Part shown: positions 35,166 to 45,555 of the stretch, in pieces
Layout: every line of letters starts with the position of its first letter
How positions within the stretch are numbered: position 1 is the stretch's first letter
DNA from: Gnetum montanum
Taxonomy: Eukaryota; Streptophyta; Gnetopsida; Gnetales; Gnetaceae
NCBI GenBank assembly: GCA_015680685.1
Contig: MNCI01006844.1
Coordinates: 51,638-110,805 of the forward strand
Length of the DNA stretch: 59,168 nt
Direction: 5' to 3'
Translations under genes and position numbers: made by a program
The notes under the pieces: generated by a model
Databases searched by the model: none
Told to the model about the DNA's origin: nothing
The model's input: only the letters and a program-made list of their open reading frames with translations

Positions 35166-36000
35166 CTTGAGTTCATTGCATGATTTGTAACCATTACTGA
35201 GTGTAAGACTACGAGATGAGGAGTTTACACCGAGATGTTTAATTTGGACAACAAGAATTGTTGTGTGAGGGAAGATCTTATGAGGGTGATATTTGGCCCA
35301 AAACATAGTTATACATTCTTTTCTTTGCCCCTAATTATGTTCATAGGTATTTGCATTATGATTAATCATTATGTTTACTGCATTCAATTTACCACTTATA
35401 TTTTACTCTAATTTACGGCTTATATTTTACTCAAAATAAGATAAAATACCCAAGACGCCGATTGCCTAGAGGGTAGGGTGGTGTGAGCAATGTATAAAAT
35501 GCAAAGTAGCGAGTGTGAAACATAGGATGGCTAGTGATAGTGTGAACTTAGATCAAGTCCCAGGGTAAACCCCCCAAAGCTTGAGCGTGAACCTAGTTTC
35601 GCAACGTCAGCGTGAAACCAGTCTAGCCACATCAGTGTGAACCCAGTCTAGTCGCGTGAGCATGAACGTGAAGATCTGGTTGTAGTGGGAGGTAGGTGAG
35701 GGCTGGGTGCATTGGAGGTAGCTTTGGGACGTGGCAAGTTAGATGCGAGCATCCAGTGTGCAGCTTCAAACCCCAGCGTGAGCCTACCTCACTATATTCT
35801 TTCTTTGTGACGGTATTCTATGGTGTCAATTAATAAGACAGTTCCTCTGATTTTCATTGTACCCTTGCTTTGTTTCTTCATTATTTCTTATTTTGTTAAT
35901 TGTGTCTTACGGTCCTGATTCTATTTTGTTCATTTAGGAGTTGCTAGATTTTCGAGTTCCATGAGGTTCAGGGTTCGACGTGATCGCAGCGTGTAGGGTT
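35166..36000 (+). other. Upstream region of the antisense gene in element E
   Basis: No reading frame. It holds a 25-bp tandem array (35584-35665) and a T-rich stretch ending in TTCATTTAG at 35930-35938, which could be a 5' UTR intron acceptor. A promoter for the plus-strand gene would lie here, but no TATA box is convincing. Confidence 0.4.
35584..35665. repeat. 25-bp tandem array, three full copies
   Basis: Units begin AGCGTGAA (or AGTGTGAA) at 35584, 35609 and 35634, with a partial at 35659. The period is exactly 25 and each full unit contains a form of CCAGTCTAG. Confidence 0.92.
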
Positions 36001-36899
36001 CAGTGTGAACATAGCGATGGGCAAGGGTAAGCAAGTAGAAGGCTAGGGGAGGAAGGAGCCTAGCTTGAATTTTGTGGAGGAAAGTGAGGCTATGCTATGG
36101 TGCCTGCCTAAACCCATGATCCCCTCATGGTCGAGACCGTCATGCTGGTAGACTCTGCTCCTCTGTCAAAAATTTTATTATATTTTTTTTGCCTACTGTT
36201 CCTGTCGATTTTCCCCATTGCATAGTGTAAATGTTTCCATAGCATAAGGTTTCTGTAGCATGAATGTTTGTAGCATAAAGGATGTGGCCAAAACACTCAG
36301 CATGTGGGGTTTGTGTACCCACATTCTAGCATCCAGCATGCAGGGTCTGCACGTTGAGCGTGATCCTTGAATTTTTCTAAGTGTTGTCCCCCCAGTGTAA
36401 AACCTTATTTTTACGTAGCTTATTAACCCTGGTTCTTGAAGACATGAAGGGATCCCAAACCTTTCCTCTTGGTGGTGGAGCTTGTTGGAGTTCTGACGTG
36501 GTTTGGTCTGATTGATTCTAACGAGCCAGTTCCTGATATGACCATTGATCACAATGGGGTATGGTTCAGAGAAGGGGCCTACAAATTCCTTACCTTTATC
36601 TTAGAAAAATTCAATGTGGTAATATGGTTGCATCTAAGTGAAGAATTAGCGCTGAGCATGCTTGAGACCATGTTACCATGATCTTCAAATGGCATTGTGG
36701 CTTTCATGGTGGACATTGATGAGGGACCGCTTACGATTGAGGACGGTCCCTCTGGAGGGCCTAGATCTACCTGTCCATTATCACGTGTGTGGGATCTATT
36801 GTCACATGGCTCTCATGACATCAACAACACTTTATTCCTAGTTGCTCATGTGCACACCTTATTCTAGAATCCTCCTGGAACAGTGTACTGGGTAGAGAG

Positions 36900-36971
36900 G
36901 TAAGGTTGTTTAATTTACTATTTCTGTCCTGATGCTTAGAGGTTCAGGTTTTGACCATCGTTCCTTTGTAG
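36900..36971 (+). other. Intron of the antisense gene (72 bp)
   Basis: Donor GTAAGG, acceptor TTTGTAG. Splicing joins AG to GCC... and keeps the open frame on both sides. Confidence 0.7.
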
Positions 36972-37243
36972 GCCCCAATTTGACAAAGAGGGAGTATGCG
37001 TAGGTGATGATGGGCTTGCATTGGCTCATACGACCTTAGAGAATTTCATGGTGGATCCCACTCTCCGTGGTGCCATGTTAGCCCAAACTAAGGATGCATT
37101 TGTTCATTTTCACAAACGATACTCCAGGGCGTTCACACAATGTGAGGCTCGGGGGTGGCTACATGGGGATTGGTCTGGTAGTGGGCCAGTTTTCCCATGT
37201 GATGCTGATTTGACTTCTAATGATCCTAATCCATTATCTGATG

Positions 37244-37334
37244 GTAAGTAATAGTATTTCTAATTTTTAACATTTGTTTGTTCTGTTACATAGTTGGTTA
37301 TATAGACTCCATCAATGTTATCCTGTGCATACAG
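37244..37334 (+). other. Intron of the antisense gene (91 bp)
   Basis: Donor GTAAGT, acceptor CATACAG. The joined reading LSDVDVPPGG is open and in frame; nearer AG sites at 37293 and 37305 are possible alternatives. Confidence 0.6.
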
Positions 37335-38381
37335 TGGATGTCCCCCCTGGTGGAGTCACCATCACAACCGGGCGGACCGAGGGCACTTTGGCCATGAAAT
37401 TTGGTGAGATCAGTGATGCACAACGATTGCTATATGAGAAGGCACTACCACATATCATCAGTTTTTTGTGCGATGATGGTCTTATGGAGTTATTTACGAC
37501 CCCAAGTCTTGATGTCTATGTGACCGAGATGATTGCGATCATTGATTCTTTCAATGAAGGGGTTACTTACTATAGTACTCGCATCAAGGAAATCAAAGTG
37601 GCCTTCCATCTGTTGGAGGAGTTATTTGCAGACTTCTTCAGTGTACTAGTAGCTGGGACTAAAGTGATTTTGGATAGAGCGTAGAAGGAGATCCATGTGG
37701 TTCGTGAATTGGAGGACTAGTTGGGCATTCTTAAAGGAGCTAAGGGATTCCCTATGCAGGGAAAATCAAAAGTGACTGAAGTCAATGAGTTGTACCCCCT
37801 GTTCAGAGCACGAGTGTTTCCAAAGTCCCTATCCCAAGTGAGGACTTTTGGGTTAGAGTTTGTGCGCATCATGCACACGATTCTGGAGACTAGGGTACGC
37901 TATAATTGAGTGTAGTTTTTGCTTTTAGGTTTCCATGGGGAGATACTGAGGTTGTGTTCGAACATTGAAGTGTAGTCCCATTTCACCTTTGCATTCTTCG
38001 CTGGTTACTTGCACCGGTTGGCTGAATTTCTAGTTGTTCACATGGACAACAAGTACGTGTTAAGGGAATGTGGAAAACTATCTCGCTCGTGGATTCGCCA
38101 CTTATTTGAGGTGAAAAAATCCCAAGATGCTCCTAAGGGAATTGACGAATCAGTTTCTGTTATAATGGAGGGATCATCTGGCCATTCAATTCATACACGT
38201 GATAGCGTAGGGTTGGAACCAGATGATGTGCCCTATACTGCTAGAAGAGCCGACTGAATAATCAAGGAAACAATCAAGAAGGAAAAATCAAAGGTTCAAC
38301 CACCTAAGTACTCTAGAGAGGTGGCCCCAGCCATAGATGAAGCCAAGGTGAAATGCATATGGTTTAAAATGCCAGTCCGGG

Positions 38382-38520
38382 GTATGTAGGCCTGGTTCAC
38401 TTACTTATCCTTGTTTTATTCTCATTACTATTATTTTTATTTTATTTTTCGAACATTTAAAAGAAGCTATCTTACTCCTGAATGTCATTTATTCAGTGCT
38501 ACACTTATAAATGTCATTAG
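38382..38520 (+). other. Intron of the antisense gene (139 bp)
   Basis: Donor GTATGT, T-rich body, acceptor GTCATTAG. The joined reading PVREPTLEVRKE is open and in frame. Confidence 0.72.
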
Positions 38521-38790
38521 AGCCAACTCTTGAAGTGAGAAAGGAGGTGTTGACGCCGATTTCAGGGGAGGAGGAAGTCCCAACGACTTTGGATGAGGAG
38601 GACGAAGTAGGCAACAATGAGATGGAAGTCCCTACCCCTCTGAGTGAAGAAGCAAAAGAACGAGAGGGAGATGCCACAGAAAAGGGTCACATTGATGATC
38701 AGGATGTAGTCGATAAGATGTTTGATGGTTTCTTCGAAGGAAGGTTAAACCTTGGTGATCTTTTGAATTCAGAAGAGGACAAAGATTCTG

Positions 38791-38877
38791 GTATGTTCTC
38801 CTTATTATGTTTATTTGGCTTTTGAATTGTTCTTTCCATTATTAAAATTTTGAATTGTATGTTTTTGCTGCTACTAG
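38791..38877 (+). other. Intron of the antisense gene (87 bp)
   Basis: Donor GTATGT, T-rich body, acceptor CTACTAG. The joined reading KDSGGHVGARM is open and in frame. Confidence 0.78.
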
Positions 38878-39081
38878 GTGGACATGTTGGGGCTAGGATG
38901 AATCCTAATATCTGTTTGGAAATACCTATGATGAAGGCTCCTATGGAAACGATCGCCGAAGTTGACCCGTCTCCTACACATGAACCATTTACTTGGATCG
39001 AAATGCCAAGTAAAATGGATTTTTTCCTTGGTATCATTGATGAGGTAGTCGATCACATCCAACAAGCTCACCCTGAAATAG

Positions 39082-39171
39082 GTATATATATCTTAAGCAT
39101 TTTGAGTCCTTGGGTTTTCACATCCATTTCCACCGTTCGATGTCTAATGCATGTTTTTCTCACGTGGATAG
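39082..39171 (+). other. Intron of the antisense gene (90 bp)
   Basis: Donor GTATAT, acceptor GTGGATAG. The joined reading PEIGTKLKWDP is open and in frame. Confidence 0.68.
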
Positions 39172-39956
39172 GGACTAAGCTGAAGTGGGATCCATCTGAG
39201 GCCACTTGCATTGACAGTCTACCTGCACTACCACCATAGATTGAGTAAGTCCCAAGATAGATCTATGATGAGGTGGTAGAATGTGTTGTGTAGAATGCCA
39301 AGTCTCTTTGGACTTGTAGGCGTTCCATCGAGAAACTATGGTTGCAAATTCAGGCAGGGGAAAAGGAGATTGCCAAGCTAACGATAGAACGAGATGATTT
39401 TAAATTGTGCTATGAGTTTGCCTTGCCGAGGTTGATAGGTGATCGTTCTTGGTGAACCTCTGAGATTACTTATACTAGGTATTGAAATTTATTGAATCGC
39501 CAAGTAACTATGATTCGGGAGCTAGCAGAACGAAAGGCCCAGATTGATTTGCTGAATCTTAAATGTTAGGATTGAAAAGATTTTGCGTCTAAGGTACGGA
39601 AATGGGGTCAAGATGAAAAGATGCATAAGCATCATTATAAAAAATCATTGAAGGAAAAATCGATAGAGAAGCATTAGTTGGAGATGTTTGTAGATGGTTT
39701 AGGCTTACAATCTTCGTTTGACGCATTTGCTAAGAACACTGTGGTAGAAATGGAGTCTCCTAAGAGGGTTATTACTACTACTTCTAGGGAGGCTTTTGTG
39801 GGTGAGTTCCCTCTTAAACGTCCCAATTGGTTGGTGGTGGACAAAGGGAAGGCCTTAGCCGACGTCAATCTAGGTCTTGATGGAACTGACTGGGCAAGTG
39901 TCCCTGAAGAGGAAATCCTTCGTCTATTGGAGTTTGTTTTACGAGGATCTTCTTCG

Positions 39957-40052
39957 GTAAGTTGTTTAGACTTATCAATTTTGTGCATTAGTTTTTTAGC
40001 AGAAAATTTCATCCTTTTTTTTTTGTTAATTATTTTCTTTTACCTTTTACAG
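39957..40052 (+). other. Last intron of the antisense gene (96 bp)
   Basis: Donor GTAAGT, long T-rich body, acceptor TTTTACAG. The joined reading GSSSSHDDDG is in frame and reaches the final stop at 40154. Confidence 0.78.
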
Positions 40053-40154
40053 AGTCACGACGATGATGGTTGCCAGGAAGGTGGCCATAGCGGAGTGAGG
40101 CAAGATGATGCGAAGGAGCCTGAAGATCAGGCTCCTCCTAGATTTGATGCCTAG

Positions 40155-40589
40155 TTTCGATTTGATGTTTTTTTTGTTAAAATGATTATGTATGTGATCT
40201 ATGTATCATGTGGAGACATTGTGCTAATTTGTAATGTGAATTTGATACATTTATACTATTTTTCGGTTGAGTTTTCTTTTATTCATTTTTTGTTTGAATT
40301 TTGAGTTTGTTTGAACACTGATAAGTGTAGATTTGAAGTGAAAATATTTTTGTTCTTTAGGCTATTTAAATGTAAACACAATGCAAAAGTGTAAAATGTT
40401 TTTTTTTCATTTTGTAGTTTAAGTGTAATGCACGAAGCAGGAATGCAAGTAGGAATGTAATTGTAATTGAAGCATAATCGTGTAAAAAGGGGGATGTGAA
40501 GGAAAACTGTAACTGATAACGCAACAATGTAAGCGTAAATTTGAACAATGGACTTGAATTAAGAGAAAAAAAATGTAGGAAAATTCTCT
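40155..40589 (+). other. 3' flank of the antisense gene
   Basis: AT-rich, with TGTAA- and AATGTGAA-like words near 40225-40245 that could act as plant polyadenylation signals for the plus-strand gene. The 40410-40540 part has a TGTAA-rich rhythm like the LTRs of element E. Confidence 0.4.
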
Positions 40590-40765
40590 AGTTTAAGGCC
40601 ATTTTGGGCCCCATGCACTAGTTTAAGGCCATTTTGGGCCATGTGTAAACAAGAGAAGTTTCAATTAATATTGATGGATTTCTTAGTAAACTGGCCATTT
40701 CTAGCCGTGGCTAGTTTTATGTCATTGTGGACATGTGATAGTTTAACATCATTTCGGATGAGGGA
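40590..40765. repeat. ~30-bp AGTTTAAGGCC array, protease side of the antisense gene
   Basis: Units near 40590 and 40620 read AGTTTAAGGCCATTTTGGGC. More diverged units follow near 40655, 40684, 40713 and 40740. Same module as 34980-35165, so related arrays border the antisense gene on both sides. Confidence 0.8.
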
Positions 40766-40771
40766 GGTGGT

Positions 40772-41740
40772 TTATCGATTTAGTAATTTTTTGATTTTTC
40801 TTAATTTGATGTTAGGAGTGATGCTGGTAGGTATGATTCTGTACTCAGCATCCCCTTTGCTGATCACGTTGAATGGTAATTCAACCCAAGGGACGTCTGA
40901 TGGAACCAGATCTATGTTGGCATCTTCTAGTGTTTCTGTATGTTTAGTAGTTTCGATGTTTGTTGTAGTTTCTAGGTTAGGTAGTATATGTACAGTTTCA
41001 AGTTTGGGTGTTTCTATGCTAGGTGAAGTTTCTTTTACGTCTGATGGATCATTGTCTACTAGTCGCATGCAACTTTTTTTTTGCTTTGTGTCATCCTGTT
41101 TAGGTTCTTCAAACTTAACCTCTAAGCCTTGATTTGTATCCGTATGTGATGAGATGGTAGGTGTAGCAACCTCCCCATTTATAACGATTTCACTGCCTTC
41201 ATAAGGTAGGTGAATCTCTTGGTGTATGGGGGAAGAAACTGCTTTGAGTTGGGCCAGCCAGAGTTTTCCTAATATTAAGTTGAACCCAAGCATTTTGTCG
41301 ATGACGACAAAGTTAGCATATGTGGGGAATCAACCTCCTTCTATAAAGTCCAAAGTTATGGTGCCCTTTACTACTACGCGTGATCCACTAAACAATTTTG
41401 AACATGTCCTGGAGGTTGGTCTAATTAGTTCTATAAGCCCTAATTGTTTGATGATGGGATAGGGTACTACGTTTGTGGCAGCTCTGGCATCTACATGCAC
41501 TTGATGTATTTTGAATTGATTTACTTGTATCGTTATGAACATAGGTGCGGTTGTTACTTCTCCTATTTTCTCATCAATTTTGATGTTGTTAGTGTGGAAG
41601 CCTAGTGATTTAGAAGTTGATCCTTGAGACAAATACATTACCACATGAATTGATAGTTCATTCAGAGGTAAGTCTTCATTTATTGGGATTGATGTCAACA
41701 TACGTACTAGGGCTTCACGATGAGTTTGAGAAGTTAACAT
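40772..41740 (-). pseudogene. Element E aspartic protease and C-terminal extension
   Basis: 41330-41740 contains the active-site block VHVDARAATNVVPYPIIKQL, encoded around 41455-41500. The catalytic Asp is kept, but the following Gly is Arg. 40772-41293 begins MLGFNLILGKLWLAQLKAVS, matching the end of Tat-type proteases, then an acidic, Thr/Glu-rich tail of about 110 residues that ends at the module array. The protease is thus separated from RT by about 6 kb containing the antisense gene. Confidence 0.82.
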
Positions 41741-41759
41741 CAGGTCATATAGGCTTAAC

Positions 41760-44700
41760 GAAGTGTTTTTCTATTTAAGTGCTTGCGTGACCTATGTTAG
41801 GGCTATTTCTAAATCTTTACCATTAGGTGCATGCTTGTTAGTGGTTACCTGGTCCATCGGGCCCAACAGTTTTATCTCATGTGTAGATGGTTTGACGGTG
41901 TCTTCCGTAATCATTGATTTAGATGTATCATTTATTCTTGATGATTCTCCCTTATAGCTCATGTTTGATTTGTTATTAGGTGATGTCATGGGTACTGTAC
42001 TTAATGGGATAGGCTTGGGGAATCCTAAGGCAAGCTGTTGACATTCTTTCTCCAATCGTTCTTGTGTGAGCCTGTCCACCAGGCGTTCTCGCATGTGGCA
42101 CCGGGAAACATTTGGTTTCTAAACATTAGGTTGCTTTGGAACACGTATGACGTATGGAGTAGGACGGGGTTGTGATTGGATGGTTGAAGGTGTTTTAGTG
42201 TCAGGCTACCTGGGCATCCTAACAACATATAGGGTCGGTCTATTTTGTGTTTGAGGAGTGGAAGGTTGGTGGTTATCAGGATTTTTGGGTATCCTAACAA
42301 CATATGGAGTTGGTCTAGTTAGGGGCTATGCATCCATAGTTGCAACTGTGGGTGGCACCCAGACTACATAGGGAGCGGGCCAGGTAAGAGGTTGTGTGTT
42401 TGAGGTTGTAGCGGTAGGAGGTATACACACCACGTATGGTTTGTCTTGTGGTGGTATGATAGAGGTTGCCACCGCGGGGGGTATTCGGATGACATAGGAT
42501 CTTTGCAGGGTAGGCAGGTTATATTGAGAGTATGATGATTGAGGTGTGGAGGTTTGTGCAGTAGGAGGAATACGAACTACGAAGGGTCTTCTAGGTGTTT
42601 TTTGTTCATTATCTAAATAAAGAGTATTAATCTGAGGTGCTTCTTGTTCGTTATCCAAGTAGATAGTGTTAATTACGTATGGTGCCTCCTTAGTATTTAG
42701 TGGGTCCTTATATACGCCCATGGATTGGTTTTGCAGTTGGACTGGGTTAGACTCATTGAAAGTTATTTCACCCCTATCTGTCATTCATTGGATGTCTTAT
42801 TTTAGGGCAAAAAAAATTGGTACCATGCCCATTACGTTGATGGTATTCACAAAACCTATAGAGTCTAAAGCCTTTTGGGATAGGAGGCTCATTAGGTGTG
42901 GCTAAGCCTAGATTCTTAACCAATTCACAGAATCGATCATGTATTTGAATAGCTACAGGAGACATCTGCTTGTGTTTCATCATTCCTTCCTTCAAAATTT
43001 AGTCAAATAGTTGAGAATGTTTCACAGGCAGTGGTGTGTATTGAGAGGGATCTTTCCTCTCAAAGTTTCAGGCATGACCTGTTGCAGCAGTTTGCGATGT
43101 AGAAGGTTTGGGCACAGTAGCTGGAGTTGGTCTAGTATAGTTAGCAGGGGTAGTAGGTAGTTTGTCTTATTGTCTCATGCTCGTTTGTTGTGTTTCTACT
43201 ACTGCTACTATAGTTACCTTAGCCTTTTCTTTGTCTTTCTTGTTATGGTGGTTTTTAAAAGCTGAATAGGCTAGATCATGACTATTTTTCATAGCTTCTT
43301 CAATATTCTTTATCTGCACAAATTCTTGGCTAAGAGTGTCTGCATTAAGATAGTACAGTTTGGAGTTCACAAAATCATTAATGGCCACCTTTAAAATAGT
43401 GAGGAGGTAAGTCTTTGGGATTGGCTCATGGAGCTCATTGAGGGCAGCACTCCACCTTTGAATGAATTTTTGAACAGGTTCAAGTGGGGCTTGCTTGACC
43501 TGTATGATGCTGTCAAGTGTTGCTTCAGGCTTCAAGTTATATTTGAACCTGGTAATGAACTAGTGTAATAAATCTTCCAAAAAAGCTATGGAGTTTCGGG
43601 GCAAAGTCCGATACCAATCAAGTGCTCTCCCTGTGAGGGACATGGGGAACTATCGTACGATGGCATGTGGCCATGCTTGAAGCAACACACACTCTAGTCT
43701 AAACATTACAAGATGGGTGTTGGGGTCTGTTTCCCCATTGTATTTGGTTAACATGGATAGGGAAACACCTTTAGGTAATGTTAGAGGTGGAATCGAAGAG
43801 CTGATAGGGTCAACTTGATAGAAATATACTATCTTGAGCTCTTCATCGGTAGCTGTTTTGACGCGCTTGACCTCATCGGTTAGCTCTTGCATCAATTTTT
43901 TGGCTTCAGCCTAGTCTTGGACATTAGGCAAGATAGTAGATTGATTATGTTGTGTCATATACAAGTTATATTGTTGCACAATGGGTTGGAAAGAGGAGAG
44001 TTGAGTGGTCGGAGGTTGCGCTTGTGGAATATTCATGGTAGGTGCTACTAAGGGTAGCATACTGTAAGGAAAGGGTTGTTGTTGCTGTACTTGAGGGATG
44101 TTCATGGATGAGACTGTAGGAGGTGGTATGTTGTAGTGAGGGAGTTGATGCAGTTGCATACCGGTCGTAGCCCACTACTCGGTCATATTTTGTAGTGGAA
44201 CACCTTGAACTTCTTGAGTTGAAGTGGTGAAGGATGCCCCTTGAGTTTGGATCCATGGTATATAGTGCGCGGATGTAGAAGCTAGTATCACATATGACAT
44301 TCCAATCACTCGGGGTGGGAAAGTTACTCCCAAATTAGTTTGAGGGGGGTGTTGTTAGGGTTGTATTTGTAAGAAAGGGGGTGATGTGGTAACGGGAGGA
44401 ATAGTGGTGATGGGTATGTTGAATTGGATATAGGTCACTAGGAGAGTGGGAACAAGAGTGAATGGTTCCTGTTGAGGCACATGTGCTTGAGTGGTTTTAA
44501 ATGAATGGAGAGACATAGTATCCCCTGTGAGGGGATGAAATAATGGGTTTGCATACGTGTGTGGATTGAGAGTATGGTATGAATCCTCATGTTCAGACTA
44601 AGCTGCGAAATCATCCTCCTCTTCTAATTGAGGATTTGCTATGGACTGGTCTAGAGATTGGCTCTTTACCAGGAGGAGTTGTGAGATGAGCTCAGAGTAG

Positions 44701-45020
44701 TGCTCTGGAAGAGGGATGATGTCATATGAGGAGGGGATGAACTCATGTCCTCCCTTATGAATCAATTCATACTGTTTCTTAGCCTCTAGCTCAGTTTGAT
44801 CTACTACCAGGCCAACTTGTATCTTCACGCATATAAAGTTATACTATTCCTATGTTATGGCGTTGAATGATGGATTCTTCCCTTGCAGTCTGAGAGATTG
44901 GCGAGGTTCTCCCTGGGGATTAACCTCACTATGGGCCCCTATGGGTTGGATAATGGATATTGGCATCATCGTGGGGCCAACGATATCTGGAATGGAAATG
45001 TTGGTGTTGGCAGTATTCAT
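41760..45020 (-). pseudogene. Element E gag and gag-protease linker
   Basis: A likely start at 45020 begins MNTANTNISIPDIVG. A Gln/Pro/Met-rich part (43911-44260) precedes the gag core at about 43170-43900: MLTKYNGETDPNTHLV, a readable RALDWYRTLP and then APLEPVQKFIQRWSAALNEL. A zinc-finger block, FCEYHQRNGHGTNFFC, lies at 42774-42995. The linker 42120-42600 holds seven copies of a P-[YF]-V-[VI]-R-[IV]-P peptide. Stops and shifts are frequent. The core matches gag of element G closely. Confidence 0.82.
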
Positions 45021-45531
45021 GATGAAAAGGTCATAAATGTAATAAGGTGGAAGGGAGACAATGTCAGGGTGTACAAGTGAGGATTTGGCCAAGTATGAAA
45101 TGGGTGTGCTTATCAGCGTACACCTAAGTTGGCAGCATGTAGCCTGTTTACGTAGTGTATGGAATGGGTCCCAGCGTACAAGCTTCAACAACCAATGTAT
45201 AGAAACTAGTCATAGCATGCAAACTGGGGTCACGGTGTGCAGACTGTAACTTTCAGCGTAAAGCCAGGGGATCAACGTGTTGCAAGTGGTCGCAACATGT
45301 AGACAGGGTCTATAGCATGCAAGTACGTTGGGTAGCGTGTAGACAGGGTCTACAGTGTGCAGGTGCATTAGGCAGCATGTAGACGCTGAGAATGTTGCAG
45401 AACAGGCCCAGATTTGAGAGGAACAAAATTAGATTTAATGTTGATGCAATGTAAATATGAGAAAACGAAGTGGCAGATTAGAGGCACAGGGGGCGGGTGC
45501 ATGAGATGAGAGTAGATTTAAACAGTTTGAT
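45021..45531 (-). other. Leader of element E with 41-bp repeats
   Basis: Untranslated leader between PBS and gag. Repeats containing TGTAGACAGGGTCTA start near 45292, 45333 and 45373 with a period of about 41. Confidence 0.7.
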
Positions 45532-45550
45532 GGACCTAATTCTAGCACCA
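45532..45550 (-). other. Primer binding site of element E
   Basis: Reads TGGTGCTAGAATTAGGTCC on the minus strand, five bases from the 5' LTR. Element G has TGGTGCTAGAAGGATGGCC at the same spacing. The 3'-CCA complement is clear, but I do not assign the tRNA. Confidence 0.75.
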
Positions 45551-45555
45551 TTTTC

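Larger units (their letters stand above)
36017..40154 (+). pseudogene. Intron-containing antisense gene in element E: FCP1/NIF-like HAD protein, catalytically altered
   Basis: Plus-strand gene lying between protease and RT of the minus-strand element. A possible start ATG is at 36017, but continuous coding begins near 36450. Residues read LLVVELVGVLTW (HAD motif I, DxD changed to ELV, 36466-36501), then FREGAYKFLTFILEKFNVVIW as in FCP1-like domains, then NNTLFLVAHVHTLF and NPPGTVYW (motif IV region, DD changed). Exons with matching phase: to 36899; 36972-37243; 37335 to about 37894; about 37929-38381; 38521-38790; 38878-39081; from 39172; then about 39678-39956 and 40053-40154, ending in PPRFDA and a stop. 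Later exons are acidic, then Glu/Lys/Leu-rich and coiled-coil-like (39290-39680). Five to seven in-frame TAG/TGA codons and a likely shift near 39245 make it a pseudogene. Domain assignment is by eye; the C-terminal half is unrecognised. Confidence 0.7.

Noticed and set aside
36017-36040. ATG at 36017 as the firm start of the antisense gene
   Set aside because: The frame meets a stop after nine codons and the HAD-like coding begins only near 36450; kept only as an outer bound.
37895-37928. 34-bp GT..AG stretch as an intron of the antisense gene
   Set aside because: Too short for plant splicing as it stands; probably an intron shortened by deletion or a frame lesion.
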